The translations under genes were made by a program, and so were the position numbers. Of a DNA stretch of 64,000 nucleotides, positions 53,295 to 62,339 are shown piece by piece (the stretch's first letter is position 1; the number at the start of each line of letters is the position of its first letter). The notes below the pieces were generated by a model that saw only the letters and a program-made list of their open reading frames with translations, did not search any database and was not told the DNA's origin. Source of the DNA: Cohnella xylanilytica (lineage in GTDB: Bacteria; Bacillota; Bacilli; Paenibacillales; Paenibacillaceae); contig NZ_JACJVR010000012.1 of NCBI RefSeq assembly GCF_014212175.1, forward strand, positions 1-64,000, given 5' to 3'.

Positions 53295-54644
53295 TTGAGC
53301 CAAAGCATTCGCTTCGACTATTCCAAGGCCCTGAAGTTCGTGGGGCAGAACGAGATCGACAACCTGGCCTCCGCCGTCAAGCTGGCGCACGAGCAGCTAC
53401 ATAACGGAACGGGAGCGGGCTCCGACTACCTGGGCTGGATCAACCTGCCGTTCGATTACGACAAGGAAGAGTTCGCCCGCATCCAGCAAGCGGCCAAGAA
53501 GATCCAATCCGACTCCGACGCCCTCGTCGTCATCGGAATCGGCGGCTCCTATCTCGGCGCCCGTGCCGCGATCGAGATGCTGTCGCATTCGTTCTATAAC
53601 ACGCTGTCGAAGGAACAGCGCAAGACGCCGCAAATTTTCTTCGCCGGCAACAACATCAGCTCCACCTACATGACCCATCTGCTCCAGGCGCTCGAAGGCA
53701 AGAACTGGTCGATCAACGTCATCTCCAAGTCCGGCACGACGACCGAGCCGGCCGTCGCCTTCCGCATTTTCCGCGAGGCTCTGGAGAACAAATACGGCAA
53801 GGAAGAAGCGAAGAAGCGCATCTACGCCACGACGGACAAGGCGCGCGGAGCGCTCAAGAAGCTGTCGGACGAAGAAGGCTACGAGACGTTCGTCATTCCG
53901 GACGACGTCGGCGGCCGCTACTCCGTGCTGACGGCGGTCGGCCTGCTGCCGATCGCGACGGCGGGCATCGACATCGAAGAGATCATGAAGGGCGCGCAAG
54001 ACGCCGCCACCGAGTACAATAACGCCAGCGTCAGCGAGAACCCGGCTTATCAATACGCGGCGATCCGCAACGCGCTGTACCGCAAGGGCAAGACGGTCGA
54101 GATTCTCGTCAACTACGAGCCGGGCCTGCACTTCGTGTCCGAGTGGTGGAAGCAGCTGTACGGCGAGAGCGAAGGCAAGGACTACAAGGGCATCTACCCG
54201 GCGTCCGTCGACTTCTCCACCGACCTGCACTCCATGGGGCAGTTCATCCAGGAAGGCAACCGCATCATCTTCGAGACGGTCATCCAAGTCGGCGAAGTGA
54301 ACGAGCAGATCACGATCAAGAGCGATCCGGACGATCTGGACGGCCTGAACTTCCTGGCCGGCAAGACGGTCGACTTCGTCAACAAGAAGGCGTTCGAAGG
54401 CACGATCCTGGCGCATACGGACGGCAACGTTCCGAACCTCGTCGTGAACATTCCGGACATGTCCCCGCGCTCGTTCGGCAAGCTCGTCTACTTCTTCGAG
54501 ATCGCCTGCGGCGTCAGCGGCTACCTGCTGGGCGTCAATCCGTTCGACCAGCCGGGCGTCGAAGCCTACAAGGTCAACATGTTCGCGCTGCTCGGCAAGC
54601 CGGGCTTCGAAGAGAAGAAGAAAGAGCTGGAAGCTCGCCTGTAA
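53295..54644 (+). CDS. pgi: Glucose-6-phosphate isomerase
   Basis: A 449-residue glycolytic enzyme interconverting glucose 6-phosphate and fructose 6-phosphate. It begins [17 protein letters not shown], like other Gram-positive Pgi proteins. Motifs are [32 protein letters not shown] and [19 protein letters not shown], and length fits the 450-residue class. TTG 53295 is 9 nt after AAGGGAG; an in-frame ATG at 53268 would add nine residues that relatives lack. Codon use suggests high expression. Confidence 0.95.
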   Translation: MSQSIRFDYSKALKFVGQNEIDNLASAVKLAHEQLHNGTGAGSDYLGWINLPFDYDKEEFARIQQAAKKIQSDSDALVVIGIGGSYLGARAAIEMLSHSFYNTLSKEQRKTPQIFFAGNNISSTYMTHLLQALEGKNWSINVISKSGTTTEPAVAFRIFREALENKYGKEEAKKRIYATTDKARGALKKLSDEEGYETFVIPDDVGGRYSVLTAVGLLPIATAGIDIEEIMKGAQDAATEYNNASVSENPAYQYAAIRNALYRKGKTVEILVNYEPGLHFVSEWWKQLYGESEGKDYKGIYPASVDFSTDLHSMGQFIQEGNRIIFETVIQVGEVNEQITIKSDPDDLDGLNFLAGKTVDFVNKKAFEGTILAHTDGNVPNLVVNIPDMSPRSFGKLVYFFEIACGVSGYLLGVNPFDQPGVEAYKVNMFALLGKPGFEEKKKELEARL

Positions 54645-54678
54645 TCCTCGTCCGGACGGCTCGTTCGCGGCGAACCCG

Positions 54679-54716
54679 GCCCTCGGTCCGCTTCTCGCGG
54701 ATTCGGGGGCTTTTTC
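54679..54716 (+). terminator. Terminator of pgi
   Basis: GCCCTCGGTCCGC pairs with GCGGATTCGGGGGC (one bulge) around TTCTC, followed by TTTTTCTCTT. Confidence 0.85.
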
Positions 54717-54758
54717 TCTTGATACAACCCGAGACGGAAAAGGAGAAGGAATGATCCG

Positions 54759-55394
54759 ATGAGGCTGCCCAGATACGCAACGGTAAGACAATACGGAGAG
54801 AGCGAGATCGTCATCAAGAAGTCGCGATTCATCGGTCACGCCAAGCCGGTCGAGAGCGAAGAGGAAGCGGTCGCCTTCGTCGAAGAGATCAAGAAGCGCC
54901 ACTGGAACGCGACGCACAACTGCTCCGCCTACGTCGTCGGGGAGCGGGACGAGCACCAGAAGGCGCTGGACGACGGGGAGCCGAGCGGAACGGCGGGCAA
55001 GCCGATTCTCGAGGTCATCAAGAACCGCGGTCTCAAAAACGTCGTCGTCGTCGTCACCCGCTACTTCGGGGGAATCATGCTCGGAGCGGGAGGACTCGTG
55101 CGCGCGTACACGGACGGCGCGGTCGCGGGAACCGACGCCGCGCAGCCGATCGTCCGCGTTCTGCACAAGGAGATTATCGTGGACGTCGACTACACGTGGT
55201 ACGGCAAGCTCGAGAACGAGCTGCGCGGCCGGAACGCCCGGGTCGGCGACGTGTCGTTCACCGATCGGGTCCGCGTCGTCTGCCTGCCGGAGGTCGGCGA
55301 GGCCGAGCGCTTCGCCGCCTGGATCACCGATCTGACCCAAGGCCAGGCCGTTCTCGAACGAGGGGAAGAGAAATACTTCATCGAGGGCGAATAG
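54759..55394 (+). CDS. yigZ: YigZ/IMPACT-family protein (UPF0029)
   Basis: A 211-residue cytosolic protein. The conserved N-terminal domain has SRFIGHAKPV, HWNATHNCSAYVVG, DDGEPSGTAGKPIL and TRYFGGIMLGAGGLVRAY. A C-terminal ferredoxin-like domain follows. Relatives bind RNA or affect translation; the bacterial role is unclear. AAGGAGAAGGA precedes the ATG. Confidence 0.9.
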   Translation: MRLPRYATVRQYGESEIVIKKSRFIGHAKPVESEEEAVAFVEEIKKRHWNATHNCSAYVVGERDEHQKALDDGEPSGTAGKPILEVIKNRGLKNVVVVVTRYFGGIMLGAGGLVRAYTDGAVAGTDAAQPIVRVLHKEIIVDVDYTWYGKLENELRGRNARVGDVSFTDRVRVVCLPEVGEAERFAAWITDLTQGQAVLERGEEKYFIEGE

Positions 55395-55415
55395 AGCAAG
55401 AGTTGGCCGGCAAGC

Positions 55416-55817
55416 TTATCCTTTGATAACCTTCACGTAGAACTCCCGCTCCCGCGGCCCGTCGAATTCGCAGAAGTAGATGCCCTGCCACCGGCCGAGC
55501 ACGAGTCTCCCGCCGGAGACGATGACGGTCTGGGACGTCCCGGTCGTGATCGCCTTCAGGTGGGATGCCGTATTGCCTTCCGCGTGGCGATACTTGGGAT
55601 GCTCCCAAGGGTACACCTCGTCCAGCCTCATGAGCACGTCCCGCTTGACGTCGGGATCGGCGTTCTCGTTGATGGCGATTCCCGCCGTCGTATGCGGACA
55701 ATAGACGAGCGCGATCCCTTCGTCGACTCCCGACCGGGAGACGGCGGAGGCGACCTGCCTCGTGACGTCGATCATCTCGTCGCGTCCGGACGTACGAATC
55801 CGTTCCTTATGCAGCAT
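55416..55817 (-). CDS. yjbQ: YjbQ-family protein (UPF0047)
   Basis: A 133-residue small protein with conserved [40 protein letters not shown] and [17 protein letters not shown]. Family members show secondary thiamine-phosphate synthase activity in vitro; the true role is uncertain. GAGGAGG lies 11 nt before ATG 55817. It is convergent with yigZ. Confidence 0.9.
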   Translation of the reverse strand: MLHKERIRTSGRDEMIDVTRQVASAVSRSGVDEGIALVYCPHTTAGIAINENADPDVKRDVLMRLDEVYPWEHPKYRHAEGNTASHLKAITTGTSQTVIVSGGRLVLGRWQGIYFCEFDGPREREFYVKVIKG

Positions 55818-55987
55818 GATATAGACAACCTCCTCTGCAGCGTATGAACGCCGATTTATTTTCATTATTATACCGAAGGGACTCCACCCCGAACAAATGC
55901 CCCGCATTCGCGCGAACCGTTCATCACTCTCTTGTATAGGCTATATAAAGATTATTGATAAATGGGCTTGAATTCGACTTTTTCGGA

Positions 55988-56044
55988 TTGACGGAGAAGC
56001 CATCTTTCTGCTAAAGTAGCAATACCGACTAATTTAATAGGAAT
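55988..56044 (+). promoter_or_regulatory. Sulfate operon promoter with CymR-like box
   Basis: TTGACG (55988-55993), 18 nt, TAAAGT (56012-56017). An imperfect 23-bp palindrome starts at 56022 with ATACC and ends at 56044 with GGAAT, with TAA and TTA in mirrored positions. It resembles the operator of CymR, the Rrf2-type repressor of sulfur genes in Bacillales. No SAM-riboswitch-like leader is seen. Confidence 0.5.
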
Positions 56045-56082
56045 TATATTGATGGGCCCAACATCCCGGGAGGTTCGCATAC

Positions 56083-56898
56083 GTGACCAACATGCTGCAG
56101 AGCCGATGGTGGAGCTGGGGATTCCGCAGCACCGTCATGCTTTATTTCGTCATTCTTATCGTTCTTCCGATTCTCGGCATTTACGGACAATCGCTGTCCG
56201 ACGGCTGGCCGAAGTTCGTCAGCAATCTGACGGAGCCGCTCGCCTGGAAGGCCGTCATGCTGACCGTGAAGCTCGCCTTGATCGCGACGGTCATCAACGT
56301 GCTGATCGGCACGATGGCGGGCTGGGTGCTGATCCGGTACCGGTTCCCCGGCCGGCAGCTGCTCAACAGCCTCGTCGACCTGCCGTTCGCGCTGCCGACC
56401 GCCGTCGTCGGCCTCATGATCATGCTGCTGCTCGGGCCGCGCAGCGAAGTCGGACAGTGGGCGGATTCGCTCGGCTTCGCGATTCTGTTCCATGAACCGG
56501 CCATCGTCATCGCGATGATCTTCGTCACGTTCCCGTTCGTCATCCGGGCGGTGCAGCCGCTGCTGGAGGAGATGGACGCCTCGGAAGAAGAAGCGGCGTA
56601 CACGATGGGCGCTTCGAAGGCGAAGACGTTCTTCCGCGTCATTCTTCCCGCGATGATGCCGGGCATTCTAAGCGGAGCGATGCTGGCGTTCTCCCGGGCG
56701 CTGGCGGAATTCGGAGCGGTCGTTCTCGTCGCCGGCAACATACCGGGGAGGACGCTCGTCGCTTCCGTCTATATCTTCGGCCAGATCGAGAGCGACAATC
56801 CCGCCGGGGCGGCCGCCGTCTCGGTGCTGCTGCTCACCTTGTCGTTCGTCATCCTGTGGCTCGTGAGCTACGTGCAAGCCAGGAGGACGGGACGATGA
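56083..56898 (+). CDS. cysT: Sulfate/thiosulfate ABC permease CysT
   Basis: A 271-residue permease with six membrane helices. Motifs include LVDLPFALPTAVVGLMIMLLLG and the coupling loop EEEAAYTMGASKAKTFFRVILPAMMPG, then FSRALAEFGAVVLVAGN, typical of CysT. It forms the channel with CysW. GTG 56083 follows GGGAGG by 9 nt. Its stop overlaps the cysW start. Confidence 0.95.
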   Translation: MTNMLQSRWWSWGFRSTVMLYFVILIVLPILGIYGQSLSDGWPKFVSNLTEPLAWKAVMLTVKLALIATVINVLIGTMAGWVLIRYRFPGRQLLNSLVDLPFALPTAVVGLMIMLLLGPRSEVGQWADSLGFAILFHEPAIVIAMIFVTFPFVIRAVQPLLEEMDASEEEAAYTMGASKAKTFFRVILPAMMPGILSGAMLAFSRALAEFGAVVLVAGNIPGRTLVASVYIFGQIESDNPAGAAAVSVLLLTLSFVILWLVSYVQARRTGR

Positions 56899-57689
56899 GA
56901 AGACTATGGATCGGACTTACGTATATCGTCTTCGCCTTGCTGCTCGGCGCGCCGGTCGTTCGCATCGCGGCGGGAGCCTGGGAAGACGGCTGGAGCGGCT
57001 TCGCGAACGGGGTGACCCGGCCCGAGGCGCTTCACGCGCTCATGATGACGGGGATCATCGTCGTCATCGTCACGGTCGTCAACACGCTGTTCGGCGTCAT
57101 GCTGGCGCTGTACCTCGTTCGCGCGAATTGGCTCGGCCCGCAGCTGAAGCGAATTCTGAACAGCGTCGTCGACCTGCCGTTCGCGGTGTCGCCCGTCATC
57201 GGGGGCCTCATGATCGTCCTGCTGGTCGGGCCGGACACGGCGCTGGGCTCGCTGCTTAGCGGAGCCGGCATCGACATCGTCTACGCGCTGCCGGGCATGG
57301 TGATCGCCACGCTGTTCGTCACGTTCCCGCTCGTCATCCGCGAGGTGATGCCGGTTCTGCAGGAGATCGGCAGCTCGCAGGAGGAAGCGGCGCATATGCT
57401 CGGCGCGTATCCTTGGACGACGTTCTGGAGAGTGACCTGGCCTTCGATCCGCTGGAGCGTCGTCTACGGCGTCGTGCTGACCGTCGCCCGGACGCTGGGC
57501 GAATTCGGGGCCGTGCTCGTCGTGTCGGGGAACATCCTGTTCAAGACGCAGACGGCGACGACGCTCGTGTATCAAGACGTGGAGAACTTCAATCTGACGG
57601 CAGCCAACTCGGTGGCGCTCGTTCTGGCCGCGTGCTCCGTCGCTTTGCTTCTGTTTATGGAATGGGCCAAATCCCGCAGGGAGAGTTAG
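56895..57689 (+). CDS. cysW: Sulfate/thiosulfate ABC permease CysW
   Basis: A 264-residue permease, a paralogue of CysT. Motifs are VVDLPFAVSPVIGGLMIVLLVG, EEAAHMLGAYPWTTFWRVTWPSIRW and ARTLGEFGAVLVVSGN. The ATG overlaps the cysT TGA (ATGA), so translation is coupled. Confidence 0.95.
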   Translation: MRRLWIGLTYIVFALLLGAPVVRIAAGAWEDGWSGFANGVTRPEALHALMMTGIIVVIVTVVNTLFGVMLALYLVRANWLGPQLKRILNSVVDLPFAVSPVIGGLMIVLLVGPDTALGSLLSGAGIDIVYALPGMVIATLFVTFPLVIREVMPVLQEIGSSQEEAAHMLGAYPWTTFWRVTWPSIRWSVVYGVVLTVARTLGEFGAVLVVSGNILFKTQTATTLVYQDVENFNLTAANSVALVLAACSVALLLFMEWAKSRRES

Positions 57690-57730
57690 GCGGAAGCGGA
57701 ATATCGAGGATCCGATAAGGGGGCTATGAC

Positions 57731-58795
57731 ATGCACGTAGAGGTGCGGGGATTAAACAAGAAGTTCGGCGAGTTCCAAGCGGTCAAGGACGTGGAGTTCA
57801 GCATCGAGAAAGGCCAGCTGATCGGCCTGCTGGGACCGAGCGGCGGCGGCAAAACGTCCATTCTCCGCATGCTGGCGGGACTGGAGACGCCGGATACGGG
57901 CGATATCGTGTTCCACGGCAAGCGGGTGAACGACCTGCCTCCGCAGGAGCGGGGGATCGGCTTCGTCTTCCAGAACTACGCGCTGTTCAAGCATATGACC
58001 GTATCGGAGAATATCGCGTTCGGCCTCGAAGTGAAGAAGTGGCCGAAGGCGCGCATCAAGGAGCGCATCGCCGAGCTCGTGGAGCTGACGGGGCTGTCCG
58101 GCTTCGAGAAGCGCTATCCGCACCAGCTGTCCGGCGGCCAGCGGCAGCGCGTCGCATTCGCCCGCGCGCTCGCTCCCGAGCCGCAGCTGCTGCTGCTCGA
58201 CGAGCCGTTCGCCGCGATCGACGCGAAGATCCGGCATGAGCTGCGCTCGTGGCTGCGCGAGATGATCGACCGGCTCGGCATCACGTCGATCTTCGTCACC
58301 CACGACCAGGACGAAGCGATCGAAGTGGCCGACCAGATCATGATCATCAACAAGGGACGACTGGAGCAGAAGGGAACCCCTTGGGAGATTTACAAGGACC
58401 CGCAGACGCCGTTCGTCGCGTCCTTCATCGGGGAATCCACGCTGATCGAGGATATCGGGAAGCTGCGCGGATTCGCGGATGCGGCCGCGATGCCGGGAAC
58501 GAAGGGACTGATCCGGCCGGAGTACGTGGAGGTCGGCAAGGAGAACGAGTTCACGCTGCTGTCCGCGACGGAGACGGGCAGGGTGAGCCATATCCACTTC
58601 CGCGGCAGCGAGTGGCTGGTCGAGATCCAGATCGGCGACATCAAGCTCGTCACGTACCGTTCGCTGGAGAAGCCGGTTCTGCAGCTGGGCGACGAGGTGC
58701 ACGTCCTCGTGCACCGGGCGTACCTGTTCAACGACAACGACAGCTGGGTAACCGAGAACAAGCTGAAGGTCGATCCGCTGCCGGTCCATATCTAA
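57731..58795 (+). CDS. cysA: Sulfate ABC transporter ATPase CysA
   Basis: A 354-residue ATPase. Walker A is GPSGGGKTS, the signature is LSGGQRQRVAFARAL and Walker B is LLLLDEPFAAID, followed by the switch His in FVTHDQDEAIEVAD. The C-terminal regulatory TOBE-like region starts near residue 240 (GLIRPEYVEV; VHVLVHRAYLF). It drives the CysTW channel. Confidence 0.95.
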   Translation: MHVEVRGLNKKFGEFQAVKDVEFSIEKGQLIGLLGPSGGGKTSILRMLAGLETPDTGDIVFHGKRVNDLPPQERGIGFVFQNYALFKHMTVSENIAFGLEVKKWPKARIKERIAELVELTGLSGFEKRYPHQLSGGQRQRVAFARALAPEPQLLLLDEPFAAIDAKIRHELRSWLREMIDRLGITSIFVTHDQDEAIEVADQIMIINKGRLEQKGTPWEIYKDPQTPFVASFIGESTLIEDIGKLRGFADAAAMPGTKGLIRPEYVEVGKENEFTLLSATETGRVSHIHFRGSEWLVEIQIGDIKLVTYRSLEKPVLQLGDEVHVLVHRAYLFNDNDSWVTENKLKVDPLPVHI

Positions 58796-58861
58796 TCGAG
58801 CGGACGGATCGCGGCCCGCGGTCTCGAACGGATGGAGGCGGCCTGGCCGCGGAGGGAAGGC

Positions 58862-58890
58862 AGGGACAGTCCGCGCGCCGGGCTGTCCCT
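58862..58890 (+). other. Stem-loop between cysA and sbp
   Basis: AGGGACAG (58862-58869) and CTGTCCCT (58883-58890) pair perfectly around a GC-rich 13-nt loop. No T run follows. It may alter the ratio of the binding protein to the ATPase. Confidence 0.6.
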
Positions 58891-58948
58891 GCGCGCGAGA
58901 AGCGCGAGAAGTGGGAGCCTACGAAGGCACCGCAGGGGGGCATACGAG

Positions 58949-60061
58949 ATGAGATCGGGGAACCGACAACACGCCGGACGATGGAGAGCGCTGCTGGCCG
59001 GCTTCGCCGGATGGCTGGCGTTCGCCATGCTGGTGACCGCGTGCGGAGGGAACGGGGGAACGGCGCAGCCGACGGAGGGAGCGTCCGCTTCTCCGGGAGC
59101 CGGCTCGTCCGACGGCGATAAATCGAGCATTACGCTTGTCATCGGGGCCTACTCGGTCGCCAAGGACGCGCTGCAGGAGATTCTGCCGGCCTTCCGGGAG
59201 GAATGGAAGGCGAAGACGGGACAAGACGTGAAGTTCCAGGAGTCGTACGAAGCGTCCGGCACGCAGGCCCGCGCCATCGCGGGCGGCTTCGAGGCCGATG
59301 TCGCCGTGCTGTCGATGGAAGGCGACATCGACAAGGTGAAGAAGGCCGGCCTCATCAAGGAAGATTGGAAGGCCGGCGCGGACGGCGGCATGGTGACGAG
59401 ATCGATCGTCGTCATGGGGACGAGGGAAGGCAACCCGCTTCGCATCCGCGACTTCGAAGACCTGGCCAAGCCCGGGGTCAAGGTGCTGTACCCGAACCCC
59501 CAGACGTCCGGAGGGGCTCAGTGGGACATCAACGCGATCTACGGCGCGGGCCTGAAGATGTCGGAGGAGCGGACGGGGGCGAAGGACCCGGCGGCGGCGA
59601 AGACGTTCCTCGCTTCGGTCCACGACAACATCGAGTCGATGGACAAGAGCGGCCGGGCATCGATGGCCGCGTTCGAATACGGCGTCGGGGACGTCATCGT
59701 CACGTACGAGAACGAGCTTCTCGCCCGGATCGCGCAGGGCGTCCATTACGAGATCGTCACGCCGAGCCGCACGATTCGGATCGAGAATCCGGCGGCTGTC
59801 GTCGACGTCAACGCCGACAAGCATGGCGTGCGCAAAGCCGCCGAAGCGTTCGTGGCGTATCTTCACGGACAGAAGGCGCAGGAGATCTTCGCGAAGCACG
59901 GCTTCCGTCCGGTTTTGCCGGCGGTTGAGAAGCAATTCGCGGGCAAGTTCCCCCAGCCGAAGGGCTTGTTCGACATCGAATACCTCGGCGGCTGGAACGA
60001 AGTCCGCGACAAGCTGTATTCCGAACGAGGAATCTGGTATCAGGTGTTAGCGGGCAAATAA
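58949..60061 (+). CDS. sbp: Sulfate-binding lipoprotein
   Basis: A 370-residue extracellular binding protein with lipobox LVTAC (Cys about 32). Sbp-family landmarks are LVIGAYSVAKDALQEILPAF, GSQARAI-like SGTQARAIAGGFEADVAVLS, TPNPQTSGG-like YPNPQTSGGAQWDINAIYG and DVIVTYENELLA. It lies last in the operon rather than first. The ATG at 58949 has AGGGGGG about 8 nt upstream. Confidence 0.92.
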   Translation: MRSGNRQHAGRWRALLAGFAGWLAFAMLVTACGGNGGTAQPTEGASASPGAGSSDGDKSSITLVIGAYSVAKDALQEILPAFREEWKAKTGQDVKFQESYEASGTQARAIAGGFEADVAVLSMEGDIDKVKKAGLIKEDWKAGADGGMVTRSIVVMGTREGNPLRIRDFEDLAKPGVKVLYPNPQTSGGAQWDINAIYGAGLKMSEERTGAKDPAAAKTFLASVHDNIESMDKSGRASMAAFEYGVGDVIVTYENELLARIAQGVHYEIVTPSRTIRIENPAAVVDVNADKHGVRKAAEAFVAYLHGQKAQEIFAKHGFRPVLPAVEKQFAGKFPQPKGLFDIEYLGGWNEVRDKLYSERGIWYQVLAGK

Positions 60062-60096
60062 TCGGAGACGCTCCGTCGCGATAGACGACGATAGAC

Positions 60097-60120
60097 CGAA
60101 GAGGCCGAGAGGCCTCTTCG
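60097..60120. terminator. Hairpin between sbp and the minus-strand small genes
   Basis: CGAAGAGGCC-GAGA-GGCCTCTTCG is a perfect 10-bp stem with a tetraloop, between convergent genes. The flanking T/A tracts are weak, but position favours a shared terminator. Confidence 0.7.
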
Positions 60121-60150
60121 TCGCGTTCGGGGCCGATGCGCCGGGCCGTC

Positions 60151-60354
60151 TCATTCGGCGAGGGCGATCTCGTCGAGCCAGACGGAGAGGGACAGGTCGT
60201 TGCCGTCCAGCACGAGTCCGGTTTTCCGAAGGGCATATTCCTCGCCTTGCACATGGACGGTCTGAACCATGCGGAGCAGGAACAACAGCTGTTCGACGTC
60301 CGGACAATCCGATTCGTAGGGGGGACGTCCCGGCGGGTGCCAGCTGACTCTCAT
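60151..60354 (-). CDS. Small hypothetical protein (67 aa)
   Basis: A 67-residue protein starting MRVSWHPPGRPPYESDCPDV and ending VLDGNDLSLSVWLDEIALAE. It is acidic, soluble and of no known family. GAGGAG lies 8 nt before ATG 60354. Its ATG overlaps the stop of the upstream 37-residue gene (ATGA), so the two form a coupled pair. Confidence 0.75.
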   Translation of the reverse strand: MRVSWHPPGRPPYESDCPDVEQLLFLLRMVQTVHVQGEEYALRKTGLVLDGNDLSLSVWLDEIALAE

Positions 60355-60464
60355 AGCTTGTTCTCCTCTTCGTCGGAGCTCTTGCGGCTGCGATATTCCA
60401 GGACGAACGAGGCGATGACGCAGGGGATGAACACGATCCACAGCCAGAAGGACAGTCGGTCCAT
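60351..60464 (-). CDS. Small single-helix membrane protein (37 aa)
   Basis: A 37-residue protein, MDRLSFWLWIVFIPCVIASF then a charged tail RSRKSSDEEENKL. One membrane helix covers most of it. AAAGGAG lies 9 nt before the ATG at 60464. It is translated just ahead of the 67-residue protein, which may be its soluble partner. A minus-strand promoter with an operator-like dyad lies upstream. Confidence 0.72.
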   Translation of the reverse strand: MDRLSFWLWIVFIPCVIASFVLEYRSRKSSDEEENKL

Positions 60465-60520
60465 GCGGGCGTACTCCTTTCGTTGGGCAGAGTAGAGGGG
60501 GATGAAGGCGACGACGGATA

Positions 60521-60535
60521 TTGAAGAATCTTCAA
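60521..60535. promoter_or_regulatory. Perfect dyad TTGAAGA-A-TCTTCAA
   Basis: A 7+1+7 perfect palindrome just downstream of the expected minus-strand start site (about 60537). A repressor here would block the small-protein pair. The XRE regulator gene at 60654 is the closest candidate. Confidence 0.6.
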
Positions 60536-60543
60536 CTAAGATC

Positions 60544-60573
60544 ATTGTAACTTGAAAATAATCCCTTTTTCAA
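60544..60573 (-). promoter_or_regulatory. Promoter of the small-protein pair
   Basis: On the minus strand TTGAAA (60573-60568), 18 nt, TACAAT (60549-60544). It reads into the genes at 60464 and 60354. Confidence 0.65.
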
Positions 60574-60653
60574 CCTAAATATTGAATAATCGGCAAACAT
60601 TCTGTCGACGGAGCGGCGAATCTTTTATACTGATATGTTGAGAGGTGAGGCCG

Positions 60654-61034
60654 ATGTCGTTCGGTACGCGGTTGAAGCAAGCCCGCAACGGGAAGCGGTT
60701 GACCCAGAATCAGGTCGCGGCCAAGCTGGGAATCGACTTCACGACGATCTCCAAATACGAGAACGACAAGTCGCAGCCGGACAACGAGATCCTGAGGGAA
60801 TTGGCCGGCATGTACGAAGTATCCCTCGATTGGCTGCTGACGGGAGACCGCGCCGCTCCCGCGTCGTCCCCTTCGCCGAACCGGATCTACGTCAACGGCA
60901 AGAGCGAGGACCTGACCGACGAAGAAGCGAAGCACCTGCTGGACAGCCTGGAGATGTTCCGGCTGCTCAAGGCGAAGAGGCAGAGGGAACAACAGAGGAG
61001 CGGCGATTCCTTCGGGGATCGCGGGACGGAATAG
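60654..61034 (+). CDS. XRE-family transcriptional regulator
   Basis: A 126-residue regulator. The N-terminal HTH_3 domain (about residues 3-60) reads FGTRLKQARNGKRLTQNQVA, then TTISKYENDKSQPDNEILRELAGMYEVSLDWLLTG. A short C-terminal tail (DLTDEEAKHLLDSLEMFRLL) may be for oligomerisation. It is divergent from the small-protein pair. ATG 60654 follows AGAGGTGAGG; a possible -10, TATACT, lies at 60626-60631. Confidence 0.88.
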   Translation: MSFGTRLKQARNGKRLTQNQVAAKLGIDFTTISKYENDKSQPDNEILRELAGMYEVSLDWLLTGDRAAPASSPSPNRIYVNGKSEDLTDEEAKHLLDSLEMFRLLKAKRQREQQRSGDSFGDRGTE

Positions 61035-61107
61035 AAGCGCCGGCCGCCCACGGGTATGGGGAAGCCGACGCTTCTTGCCGTTTAGGGAGAAGCGCTTCCA
61101 TAAGACA

Positions 61108-61137
61108 TTCGACCCGGATCGGGGAATAGGATATAAT
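61108..61137 (+). promoter_or_regulatory. Putative promoter of the membrane-GNAT gene
   Basis: TTCGAC (61108-61113), 18 nt, TATAAT (61132-61137), just upstream of a strong ribosome site. Confidence 0.5.
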
Positions 61138-61170
61138 AGGATATCCCCTTTTTTCTCAGGAGGTTCCACC

Positions 61171-62325
61171 TTGCCAACGCCAAGCAGTATTAAAACCGCC
61201 AGGCTCCTGCTCGTCTTCAAGCTGATCCTCATTCTGTTCGTCGTGGCGATCGCCCTGCTCGTTCTCGTCATCCCCGACAGCTTGTCCAGCGGATGGAGCG
61301 GGTACCGGGAGAAGACGATCGATTCGATGTTCGGGCTGAAGCCGGAGGAATACAAGGCCGGACATTTCGGAATCGTTCTGCTGAATTTCGCGCCGGCGAT
61401 CCTGATGATCGCTCTTAACATCTACTTCATCAACAAGCGCAAGAGATTGGTATCCATCGTGCTATCGCTGCTCGTTCTGTGGTTCTCGTTCAATAACATG
61501 ATTCAGCTGGTGCTCTCCTTCGCTTGCATCGTCCTGCTCATGACCCGGTCGAGCCGGGCGTACTTCTTGGAGGGCGCGGGAGCTCTGTCTCCTGCGGCGG
61601 CGGAGAAGGCGGACGACGACGACTCGCCGGATGGCGAATCGGACGAGCCTGACGAGCGGGAGAACCCGGATGACGAGGAGTCGGGCTCGGATTCGGATTC
61701 GGAGAAGCCGGCTTCGTCCGCCGAATCGAAGGGCGGCGAAGGTTCGGGCGAAGAGCCTCCGAAGGAGACGAAGGTCGCGGCGCGTTCGGCCGCTTCGGCT
61801 TCCGGTTCGTCCGGGCGGTCCCGTCCGAAGCCGAGCGCGGATCCCGTCGTCGAGATCCGGGAAGCCGGAGCCGAAGACGCGGAAGTCGTTCACTTCCTTA
61901 TGCTGGAGGCGTTCGAAGAATACCGCGCGGCCGTCCCGCCGTCCAGCGCTCTCGACGAGACGGCGGAGTCCGTCCGGGAGGCTCTCGAGTCGGGAGGCGA
62001 ATCGGCCGTCATTCTGTACGAGGACGACATTCCCGCCGCGATGGTCCGTTACCGGTTCGAGGAGGACGCGATCTACTTCTTCCGGCTGTCGGTCGCTCCG
62101 CCCAGACGGAAGAGAGGCTATGCCCGCCAGCTCGTGGAATGGGTCGAGCGGAAGGGGCGCAGCCAGGGCCTCTCCTTCAGCCGCTGCAAGGTTCGGCAGT
62201 CCGTGCACCGCAACCTCGTCCTGTACGAGAACATGGGCTACGAGATCAAGGACCAGGAGCTCGTCGTCCGGCCGGAAGGCTCGGTCAAGGCGCTTCTGCT
62301 GGAGAAGAACCTCGGCCCGCAATAA
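61171..62325 (+). CDS. Membrane-anchored GNAT acetyltransferase
   Basis: A 384-residue fusion. Three membrane helices lie at about residues 9-32, 66-88 and 94-122. An acidic low-complexity linker follows (about 140-225, Asp/Glu/Ser-rich). The C-terminal GNAT domain (about 228-384) has FRLSVAPPRRKRGYARQLVEW, the acetyl-CoA loop, and NLVLYENMGYEI. The substrate is unknown; the anchor suggests membrane or envelope targets. TTG 61171 lies 7 nt after AGGAGG. Confidence 0.82.
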   Translation: MPTPSSIKTARLLLVFKLILILFVVAIALLVLVIPDSLSSGWSGYREKTIDSMFGLKPEEYKAGHFGIVLLNFAPAILMIALNIYFINKRKRLVSIVLSLLVLWFSFNNMIQLVLSFACIVLLMTRSSRAYFLEGAGALSPAAAEKADDDDSPDGESDEPDERENPDDEESGSDSDSEKPASSAESKGGEGSGEEPPKETKVAARSAASASGSSGRSRPKPSADPVVEIREAGAEDAEVVHFLMLEAFEEYRAAVPPSSALDETAESVREALESGGESAVILYEDDIPAAMVRYRFEEDAIYFFRLSVAPPRRKRGYARQLVEWVERKGRSQGLSFSRCKVRQSVHRNLVLYENMGYEIKDQELVVRPEGSVKALLLEKNLGPQ

Positions 62326-62339
62326 TCGGGAGCGCGGCG

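Noticed and set aside
55818..56082. SAM riboswitch or T-box before the sulfate operon
   Set aside because: No conserved riboswitch core or T-box motif is visible and the leader is short; a protein operator fits better.
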